A stretch of 35,677 nt of DNA from Oscillospiraceae bacterium. GTDB taxonomy: Bacteria; Bacillota; Clostridia; Oscillospirales; Ruminococcaceae. Both the position numbers and the translations under genes were made by a program. The stretch lies in NCBI GenBank assembly GCA_017442085.1, contig JAFSAW010000120.1, positions 1 through 35,677 of the forward strand, read 5' to 3'. The notes beneath the pieces were generated by a model that was not told the origin of the DNA, did not search any database, and saw only the letters and a program-made list of their open reading frames with translations. Positions within the stretch are counted from its first letter, which is position 1. Each line of letters opens with the position of its first letter. Positions 8,261 through 13,969 of the stretch are shown piece after piece.

Positions 8261-8311
8261 AAAAACAAGTCATTCTTTGGGGCAGATGCCTTAAAGAATG
8301 ACTTTTTGTTT
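8261..8311. terminator. bidirectional terminator between brnQ and the VanZ gene
   Basis: A 12-bp stem (8267-8278 with 8293-8304, core GTCATTCTTT) has a 14-base loop. It is flanked by A-rich sequence on the left and TTTTT on the right, placed between convergent genes. Confidence 0.85.
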
Positions 8312-8990
8312 ATATCTGTTTTGAGTTTTCTGCAAGAATTTTTGCGGCATCACTGCCGGTAACATCCGATGCGCCGTACTGCCCGTTCAGCTGTGCTGCA
8401 AGTTCTTTCTGCTGTTTCAAAAATGCTCTTGCGCGTTCAATTTCTTCCTTTTCCTTTGCCAAGGCTTCTTCTATAATCCTGTTGCGCTTTCTGCCCCAGA
8501 AAATCCAGAAAACAAAGGTGAAAAAGAACACTATACATATTGCCACGCCTGTGCCGCCGCACACGCCGATAAAATCGATAAAAATATCTTTGATGCTGCC
8601 GGACCGGCCGGGGATAAAGCGCTGCAGAAATTCGTCACATACGGCAATAAACAGGCCAAACAGCAGCGGCCACGCACAGAAGGCAATAAGGCGTTTTGTG
8701 TAAACACGCAGACAGAAAGTTAAAAAGAAGCCCAGGGCGGCAAATTCTGCCATATGTGCCAGCTTGCGCACCTGATGCTCGCTGAGAACAATATCAAAAG
8801 GTGTATAGCTGAAAAGCTTGTTTATAAGTGCGGTGAAATAGCGGCTGTATCCGCTGGAAACCTCTGCAACCTGTGCGGAATTGTAAAAGATAAATGCTAT
8901 GGTTAAAAATACTGCACAGGTAAAAAATATACGGAACAGTATTGTAAAAAACTTTACTGCTCTGCCCGGTTTATACTGTAAATCTGACAT
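8310..8990 (-). CDS. VanZ-like family membrane protein with basic coiled-coil tail
   Basis: A 226-residue protein with about four membrane segments carrying the VanZ-like signature: HQVRKLAHMAEFAALGFF (about residues 67-84), then CDEFLQRFIPGRSGSIKDIFIDFIG (about 118-142). Family members are small membrane proteins often tied to cell-envelope antibiotics; VanZ itself gives low teicoplanin resistance by an unknown mechanism. Unusually, the last 60 or so residues form a charged, probably helical cytoplasmic tail (RKRNRIIEEALAKEKEEIERAR). AGGGAG precedes the ATG. It stands alone between brnQ and yqeG, so its partner process is not evident. Confidence 0.87.
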   Translation of the reverse strand: MSDLQYKPGRAVKFFTILFRIFFTCAVFLTIAFIFYNSAQVAEVSSGYSRYFTALINKLFSYTPFDIVLSEHQVRKLAHMAEFAALGFFLTFCLRVYTKRLIAFCAWPLLFGLFIAVCDEFLQRFIPGRSGSIKDIFIDFIGVCGGTGVAICIVFFFTFVFWIFWGRKRNRIIEEALAKEKEEIERARAFLKQQKELAAQLNGQYGASDVTGSDAAKILAENSKQI

Positions 8991-9093
8991 CTTAACTCCC
9001 TTGTTTATTAAAATATAATATTATATTAGTGGATTAATATGGATATTACACCATTTTTTGATGTGCAATCTGTGAACATTCAATCCGCTGACA

Positions 9094-9122
9094 TTGTTAA
9101 GTAAAAAAATATGTGATACAAT
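9094..9122 (+). promoter_or_regulatory. candidate extended -10 promoter of yqeG-nfo
   Basis: TTGTTA (9094-9099) and TACAAT (9117-9122) are 17 bases apart, with TG one base before the -10. The ATG at 9175 lies about 50 bases downstream. Confidence 0.6.
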
Positions 9123-9174
9123 CTATATATCTATAGAATATTAGCATAAAAAAATATTTTTGCAAGAGGTTTTT

Positions 9175-9687
9175 ATGATTTTAAAGTGGTATAAGCCGGA
9201 TTATATATTTGAAAAAACAATAAATATAACCCCGCAGTTTCTGGCACAGAGAAATATAAAATGTATTTTTCTCGATGCAGACGGCACACTGCGCCGTCAC
9301 AAAAAGCTGGAAGCGGCCGACGGCATTATGGAATGGATTGACCTTATGCACAAAAACGGCATAAAGCTGTTTATCACATCCAACAACTTTAAAAGCAAGG
9401 TTATGCCCTTTGCACAGATAGTAAATCTGCCTGCAGTCACATTCAGCGCAAAGCCTACACCGTGGGGATTTATCCGTGCAAGATTTAAAACAAAAGTACC
9501 TCTTAAAAATACCCTTGTGGTAGGTGACCAGATTTTCACCGATGTGCTGGGGGCTCACGTTGCAGGCATGCAGGCGGCAATGGTGCTGCCGCTGTTTCAC
9601 GAAGAAGGCAGGGGCTTTGACGTAAAAAGAAATTTTGAGCAGAAATATATAGATTTGTATATCGCAGAACACGGAGAATTTTTGTAA
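9175..9687 (+). CDS. yqeG: YqeG-family HAD IIIA phosphatase
   Basis: A 170-residue HAD-superfamily protein of the YqeG type. Motif I is FLDADGTL (Asp34 and Asp36 as nucleophile and acid/base), motif II is FITSNN, and the late motif is VGDQIFTDVLGA, with a Lys in SAKPTPWGF between them. The start WYKPDYIFEKTINITPQFL is typical of YqeG. A TTG at 9160 could extend it by five residues, but AAGAGG is well spaced only for the ATG at 9175. The natural substrate in Firmicutes is not established. Its stop overlaps the ATG of the next gene (TAATG), implying translational coupling. Confidence 0.9.
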   Translation: MILKWYKPDYIFEKTINITPQFLAQRNIKCIFLDADGTLRRHKKLEAADGIMEWIDLMHKNGIKLFITSNNFKSKVMPFAQIVNLPAVTFSAKPTPWGFIRARFKTKVPLKNTLVVGDQIFTDVLGAHVAGMQAAMVLPLFHEEGRGFDVKRNFEQKYIDLYIAEHGEFL

Positions 9688-10535
9688 TGGTTAAATTTGG
9701 CACAGCGGGCCTTGATGCAAATTTTACACTGCAGGGTTTTAAAAAGACAATTGAAGCGCCTGTATATCTTGAAAAAATGGGGCTGGACGCCTTTGAATAT
9801 CAGTGCGGCAGAGGCGTGCGCATAAGCGAAAAGGCAGCGGCAGAATTTGGTGCTGCCTGCAGGGAGAAAAACATCACACTTTCACTCCACGCACCATACT
9901 ATATTTCTATGTCAAGTATTGACGAAACAAAACGTCTTAACAGTATAGGCTATATACTTGACAGCGCAAAGGCTGTAAAAGCCATGGGCGGCAGCCGTGT
10001 TATATTCCACAGCGGCTCCTGTGCAAAGCTGCCACGGGATATGGCACTGGCAAAGGCAGTGGATACAATGCAGCGCATAATGTATGCACTGGACGAAAAC
10101 GGCCTTGGAGATATTACGGTGTGTCCTGAAACTATGGGCAAGGTAAACCAGCTTGGCAGTCTGGACGAAGTTATGGCACTTTGCAGGGTGGACGAAAGGA
10201 TTATTCCCTGTATAGATTTCGGGCATCTTAATGCAAGGGATATGGGCAGTATAAAATCCATAGATGACTATAAAAATATTATTGAAAAGCTGGAAAACGA
10301 GATAGGTGCAGCCCGTACAAAAGTGTTTCATTCTCATTTTTCAAAAATCGAGTATACCACAGGGGGAGAAAAACGTCACCTTACCTTTGAGGATACACTG
10401 TACGGCCCAAGCTTTGAACCGCTTATGGAGATTATTGCCCGCAAAAACCTGCATCCCACAATAATATGCGAATCTGACGGCACCCAGGGCATAGATGCAG
10501 CACAGATGAAAGCATATTACAAAAGCATCATATAG
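9687..10535 (+). CDS. endonuclease IV-like (AP endonuclease family 2) TIM-barrel protein
   Basis: A 282-residue TIM-barrel protein with the metal ligand set of the endonuclease IV family: SLHAPYY (about residue 72), FHSGS (about 109), CPETMGK (about 150), DFGHLNA (about 182), FHSHFS (about 216) and ICESDG (about 260). Endonuclease IV cuts DNA at abasic sites using three zinc ions. The close match of the HAPYY, PETMGK and DFGH blocks favours this function over the related sugar isomerases, though the protein belongs to a clostridial branch whose repair role I infer. The ATG overlaps the yqeG stop by one base. A weak GCCAAAAA/TTTTTGGC hairpin follows the gene. Confidence 0.82.
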   Translation: MVKFGTAGLDANFTLQGFKKTIEAPVYLEKMGLDAFEYQCGRGVRISEKAAAEFGAACREKNITLSLHAPYYISMSSIDETKRLNSIGYILDSAKAVKAMGGSRVIFHSGSCAKLPRDMALAKAVDTMQRIMYALDENGLGDITVCPETMGKVNQLGSLDEVMALCRVDERIIPCIDFGHLNARDMGSIKSIDDYKNIIEKLENEIGAARTKVFHSHFSKIEYTTGGEKRHLTFEDTLYGPSFEPLMEIIARKNLHPTIICESDGTQGIDAAQMKAYYKSII

Positions 10536-10569
10536 CCAAAAACACACGGATTTTATGATTTTTTTTGGC
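10535..10569 (+). terminator. weak AT-rich terminator-like hairpin
   Basis: GCCAAAAA (10535-10542) can pair with TTTTTGGC (10562-10569), so the T run is inside the stem rather than after it. This is an unusual layout and termination is uncertain. The rest of the 10536-10699 gap is AT-rich, with a TATAAT at 10635-10640 and a small hairpin GCTATT-GAAA-AATAGC at 10594-10609. Confidence 0.3.
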
Positions 10570-10634
10570 AAACAGATATATTTTGTATAATTAGCTATTG
10601 AAAAATAGCAATATTTAATGTAAAATTATAAAAG

Positions 10635-10640
10635 TATAAT
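10635..10640 (+). promoter_or_regulatory. possible -10 box for efp
   Basis: A perfect TATAAT lies 60 bases before the efp ATG. The matching -35 region (TATTTA at 10612-10617) is poor, and the surrounding DNA is so AT-rich that several alternatives exist. Confidence 0.3.
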
Positions 10641-10699
10641 ATAATCGTATATTATGTAAAAAAACTATAATAAGTTTAATAACTTTTGGAGGTAATATT

Positions 10700-11275
10700 A
10701 TGATTTCCGCAGGCGATTTCAGAAATGGTTTAACATTTGAAATGAACGGTCAGCCACACATTATCGTGGAATTCCAGCACGTAAAACCAGGTAAAGGTGC
10801 AGCTTTTGTTAGAACAAAATACAAAAACCTTATCACAGGTGCAATCAGAGAAGAAAGCTTCAACCCAACAGCTAAATTCTCCCCAGCACGTGTTGACAGA
10901 GCAGAAATGCAGTATCTGTACAACGACGGTGATGTTTACTATGTAATGGATACAGAAACATTTGAACAGATCACACTTCCTATGGCTGAATACAGCGACT
11001 ACTTCAAATTTGTAAGAGAAAACACAAACGTTAAAGTTCTCTCCTACAACGGCAAAGTATTCGGTGTAGAACCAGAAAACTTTGTTGTTCTCAAAATCAC
11101 AGAAACAGAACCAGGTTTCAAAGGCAACACAGCTACAAACACACTCAAACCTGCAACAGTAGAAACAGGTGCAGAAGTTAGAGTTCCTCTCTTTATCGAA
11201 CAGGACGAACTTATCGAAATCGACACAAGAGACGGTTCCTACATGGGTCGTGCAAAAGCTTACGAAAACGAATAA
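10700..11275 (+). CDS. efp: translation elongation factor P
   Basis: A 191-residue protein with the three beta-barrel domains of EF-P: a KOW-like N-domain, a central OB domain (AEMQYLYNDGDVYYVMDTETFEQ) and a C-terminal OB domain ending with the family signature LIEIDTRDGSYMGRA. EF-P binds between the P and E sites of the ribosome and rescues stalling at consecutive prolines. The tip loop is KPGKGAAFVR with Lys32, the position modified in other bacteria (for example 5-aminopentanol in Bacillus subtilis). GGAGG lies seven bases before the ATG. The codons used are strongly biased, as expected for a highly expressed gene. The acidic zinc-ribbon gene follows after 44 bases and probably shares the transcript. 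Confidence 0.97.
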   Translation: MISAGDFRNGLTFEMNGQPHIIVEFQHVKPGKGAAFVRTKYKNLITGAIREESFNPTAKFSPARVDRAEMQYLYNDGDVYYVMDTETFEQITLPMAEYSDYFKFVRENTNVKVLSYNGKVFGVEPENFVVLKITETEPGFKGNTATNTLKPATVETGAEVRVPLFIEQDELIEIDTRDGSYMGRAKAYENE

Positions 11276-11319
11276 TTTGTAAAATTTAATAACTCTTTCA
11301 GAAAGGCAGAGTGGATACT

Positions 11320-11841
11320 ATGATGACACTTACAGAAAAACTCGCTTACATTAAAGGCTTGGCAGATGGTCTTGGTGTTGACGAAACAACAAAAGAAGGC
11401 AAAATCCTTCTTGCTTTGGTTGACCTTATGGACGATGTAACAACTGCTGTGTCTGAACTTGAAAGCGATATGGACCAGGCTTACGAAGAACTGGATGCAA
11501 TCGATGAAGACCTTACAGATATCGAAGAATTCCTTTGGGAAGACGACGAAGACGAATGTGACTGCTGCGACTGCGACGACGAATGGGATGACGAAGACTG
11601 GGACGACGAAGACGAATGCTGCTGTGGCCATGACCACGATGACGACGAACTCTTCGACGGCGGTATCTACGAAATCACATGCCCAAAATGCGGCGAAATC
11701 GTATGCATGGACGAAGAAATGCTCTTCAGCCCAGACTGCGGCTGCCCAAACTGCGGCACAAGCTTTGAAATAGACTTTGACGGCGTTGACTGCTGCGACG
11801 ATGAAGATTGCTGCTGCCACGACCACGAAGACGAAGAATAA
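11320..11841 (+). CDS. CD1247-like acidic Cys/His-rich zinc-ribbon protein
   Basis: A 173-residue protein. The N-terminal 60 or so residues (LTEKLAYIKGLADGLGVDETTKEGKILLALVDLMDD, then acidic heptads) form a helical, coiled-coil-like domain that I recognise as the clostridial CD1247-type N-domain. The second half is extremely rich in Asp, Glu and Cys. Two near-repeats, CCCGHDHDD and CCCHDHEDEE, flank a four-Cys zinc ribbon (CPKCGEIVC and CGCPNCG). The eighteen Cys and the HDH motifs suggest binding of zinc or other metals. An ATG at 11320 was preferred; ATG 11323 and GTG 11311 are alternatives, and GAAAGG upstream suits none perfectly. It lies just after efp and ends at a strong terminator. 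Its function is unknown. Confidence 0.8.
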   Translation: MMTLTEKLAYIKGLADGLGVDETTKEGKILLALVDLMDDVTTAVSELESDMDQAYEELDAIDEDLTDIEEFLWEDDEDECDCCDCDDEWDDEDWDDEDECCCGHDHDDDELFDGGIYEITCPKCGEIVCMDEEMLFSPDCGCPNCGTSFEIDFDGVDCCDDEDCCCHDHEDEE

Positions 11842-11868
11842 TTCTGAAAAGAATTTAAAGCACAATTT

Positions 11869-11896
11869 AAGGCATCGGGATAACCGATGCCTTTTT
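11869..11896 (+). terminator. rho-independent terminator after the efp unit
   Basis: A 10-bp stem AAGGCATCGG (11869-11878) with CCGATGCCTT (11884-11893) has loop GATAA and a following TTTTT. Confidence 0.92.
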
Positions 11897-11906
11897 GTTT
11901 GTAATA

Positions 11907-11984
11907 TATTTAGAAGAATATCTAAATATACATTGACAAAAGTCTAAATAACTGTTATATTGTATTTAGATAAAAATCTAAATA
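11907..11984 (+). promoter_or_regulatory. sdpR promoter with two palindromic operators and a half-site
   Basis: The promoter is near ideal: TTGACA at 11933-11938, 17 bases, TATATT at 11956-11961, and TG at 11953-11954 (extended -10). Two palindromes of identical design, TATTTAGA-N6-TCTAAATA, lie at 11907-11928 (upstream of the -35) and 11963-11984 (just after the -10, over the start of transcription). A third single arm TCTAAATA sits in the spacer at 11943-11950. These are very probably binding sites of the SdpR/ArsR-type repressor encoded next, giving autorepression. Confidence 0.82.
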
Positions 11985-12041
11985 TTAAATACTTACGGTA
12001 TTTAAACAAAATGCATTGAATATGCAAAGGGAGTGAATATA

Positions 12042-12317
12042 TTGCTGCAGGATACATTAAAAGCTTTATCTGACCCCACCAGGCGCAAAATACTGGAACT
12101 GCTTAAAAGGGGTCCGCTGTCTGCGGGAGAAATAGGTGAGCATTTTGATATGACGGGGGCAACTTTGTCACATCATCTGTCAATACTCAAAAAAGCAGGT
12201 CTTGTGGATGACAGCAAAAAAGGCACATTTGTTTACTACGAAATCAACACTTCTGTTATGGAAGATATTCTGGCATGGGTTACAGGTTTTATGGGGGAGA
12301 AGAAAGATGAAATTTAA
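12042..12317 (+). CDS. sdpR: SdpR-type ArsR-family autorepressor
   Basis: A 91-residue winged-helix repressor. LKALSDPTRRKILELLKRGPLSAGEIGEHF is followed by the recognition helix TGATLSHHLSILKKAGLV and the wing KKGTFVYYEIN, closely following Bacillus SdpR. The metal-binding Cys residues of metal-sensing ArsR proteins are absent, as in SdpR. The TTG at 12042 was chosen because AAGGGAG lies eight bases upstream; the GTG at 12033 overlaps that site and would add three residues. In B. subtilis SdpI captures SdpR at the membrane when the SdpC toxin is present and so relieves repression. The next gene overlaps by 11 bases, and the operators upstream fit autoregulation. Confidence 0.88.
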   Translation: MLQDTLKALSDPTRRKILELLKRGPLSAGEIGEHFDMTGATLSHHLSILKKAGLVDDSKKGTFVYYEINTSVMEDILAWVTGFMGEKKDEI

Positions 12318-12957
12318 AAAGACAGATATTATTGCGGTGCTGGTGGTTGTGGCAAGCCTTGTGCACCTTATTATTGTTTATCCGTCACTGCCTGCTCAGG
12401 TTGTTACAAACTGGGGCTTTAACGGCAATGTGGATTACAGCAGCAAAAGCATGCTGTGGCTTTTGTGGGCAATAAATGCAGGTATGATACCATTGTTTTT
12501 TGTTATACCCAAAATTGACCCTAAGGGCAAAAGCTATGCAAAGGTGGATGGTTTTTACACATATTTCCGTCTGGCAATGGTTGTTTTTCTTGCTGTTATG
12601 ATGGAGATAACAATTCTCTCTGCAAACGACCCTTACAGATTTAATGTAGGTAAAATTTCTGTGCTGGGATTGTCACTGCTGTTTATCTTTATCGGCAATT
12701 ACCTGCCAAAATGCAAACAGAGTTTTACAATGGGCATCAAGACAATGTGGACACTTTCCGATGAAAGAGTGTGGAACAAAACCCACCGTCTTGGCGGCGT
12801 ACTGTTTGTAATAAGCGGTGTGGTCACATTGGCTGCGGCCTTGTTCCTTAGTGAAAAGCTTATGTTTGCTGTTACAATGGTTTTTACATTGGGCACCTGT
12901 ATAGTTACAATAGTATATTCCTATCTGCTGTACAGAAAATATAATCAGGATAAATAG
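12307..12957 (+). CDS. sdpI: SdpI-family membrane protein with DUF1648 domain
   Basis: A 216-residue membrane protein. The N-terminal DUF1648 part has LVHLIIVYPSLPAQVVTNWGFNG (about residues 18-40). The C-terminal SdpI part has NYLPKCKQSFTMGIKTMWTLSDERVWNKTHRLGG (about 134-167), the core family signature, with about six membrane segments in all. Bacillus SdpI protects against the cannibalism toxin SdpC and signals to SdpR. The ATG overlaps the end of sdpR, with GGGGGAG nine bases upstream; a longer in-frame reading from 12202 would lie inside sdpR and is rejected. No toxin gene (sdpABC) is present nearby, so this may be an orphan immunity or envelope-stress module. Confidence 0.87.
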   Translation: MKFKKTDIIAVLVVVASLVHLIIVYPSLPAQVVTNWGFNGNVDYSSKSMLWLLWAINAGMIPLFFVIPKIDPKGKSYAKVDGFYTYFRLAMVVFLAVMMEITILSANDPYRFNVGKISVLGLSLLFIFIGNYLPKCKQSFTMGIKTMWTLSDERVWNKTHRLGGVLFVISGVVTLAAALFLSEKLMFAVTMVFTLGTCIVTIVYSYLLYRKYNQDK

Positions 12958-12968
12958 AGGGAATATCT

Positions 12969-13850
12969 ATGACATTTGAAAAGAAAAAATTTACAGTATA
13001 TATTGTTTTCACATTTTTAATCGGCTGGATTTTGCAGATTGCGGCAAGCATTTTTGCACTCAGCGCCAATATGGCGTTATTTTCGCCTCTGCTCAGCCTT
13101 GCAATGTTTGCACCTCTTGCTGCGGCTTTTATCGCAAAAGCAGATTTAAAGTCAATAGGCTGGAAACCGCAGATTAAAAAGAACATAAAAATGTACCTTT
13201 GCTGCTGGTTTATGCCTGCCGTTATTACTGTGCTGGGTGCGGTGCTGTTTTATGCAGTTATGCCGGGCCGCCTTGATGTATCCGGTGCTTATCTTACAGC
13301 ACAGGTTGGCGAAGCGGTTGTACAGCAGCTTTCAGCAGCAGGAATAACACCATTTGTGTATATAATAATTGCCCTTGTGCAGTGCCTGACCTACGCGCCG
13401 CTTATAAATATGCTTTTTGCAGTTGGAGAAGAAGCCGGATGGCGCGGTGTGATGTACCCTATGCTTAAAGACAGATACGGCATAAACAAAGGCCGTGTTA
13501 TCGGCGGCATAATCTGGGGTGCGTGGCACTGGCCTGTTATGGTGCTGGCAGGATATGAATACGGCCTTGTTTACTGGGGTGCACCTTTTGTGGGCATGGC
13601 ATTGTTCTGCATCTGCTGTGTTGTTATGGGTATATTGCTTGACTGGTCATATCAGGACACAGACAGCATATGGGCACCTGCAATTGCTCACGGGGCATTT
13701 AATGCAGTGGCAACACTGCCGATGATACTGCTTAATCCTGAATATGCAAATCAGCAGATACTTGGTCCTGCACCTATAGGTATTATTGCTATGTTACCTA
13801 TGATTGCTCTTGCGGTTCTGGTAAGCTTCAAAACAACAAAATGTAAATAA
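12969..13850 (+). CDS. CPBP-family intramembrane glutamic protease
   Basis: A 293-residue polytopic protein of the CPBP (Rce1-like) family. The three catalytic motifs are visible: GEEAGWRGVMYPML (Glu-Glu and Arg at about 153-159), WGAWHWP (His at about 186) and AHGAFNA (His and Asn at about 240-244). Such proteases cleave membrane-embedded substrates, and many bacterial members sit in bacteriocin and immunity loci. The gene starts 11 bases after sdpI with AGAGGGA upstream and is almost certainly transcribed from the sdpR promoter. The combination suggests a three-gene response to a membrane-active peptide, which is an inference. Confidence 0.88.
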   Translation: MTFEKKKFTVYIVFTFLIGWILQIAASIFALSANMALFSPLLSLAMFAPLAAAFIAKADLKSIGWKPQIKKNIKMYLCCWFMPAVITVLGAVLFYAVMPGRLDVSGAYLTAQVGEAVVQQLSAAGITPFVYIIIALVQCLTYAPLINMLFAVGEEAGWRGVMYPMLKDRYGINKGRVIGGIIWGAWHWPVMVLAGYEYGLVYWGAPFVGMALFCICCVVMGILLDWSYQDTDSIWAPAIAHGAFNAVATLPMILLNPEYANQQILGPAPIGIIAMLPMIALAVLVSFKTTKCK

Positions 13851-13876
13851 TATATATAAATATACAAATTGTAGTC

Positions 13877-13912
13877 AAAAACTGTCGAGGAATATTCCTC
13901 GACAGTTTTTTT
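13877..13912 (+). terminator. strong terminator after the sdpRI-CPBP unit
   Basis: A near-perfect palindrome centred at 13893 (arms AACTGTCGAGGAA and TTCCTCGACAGTT) is flanked by four A on the left and T8 on the right. Both arms carry TGTCGAG, one base from the Spo0A box TGTCGAA (see findings). Confidence 0.9.
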
Positions 13913-13969
13913 GTTATGTACATTTTATACTTTAGAAAACTATATTTATATGCAGAAGGTAAAAGATGT

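Noticed and set aside
11260..11865. 201-residue minus-strand hydrophobic frame opposite the acidic Cys-rich gene
   Set aside because: The Val/Phe/Ala-rich sequence is just the complement of GAC/GAA-rich codons. The plus-strand gene has a zinc ribbon and a recognisable N-domain.
13916..13969. earlier in-frame ATG for spoIIE
   Set aside because: It begins only a few bases after the terminator hairpin and lacks a ribosome site, whereas AGAAGG is placed for the ATG at 13970.
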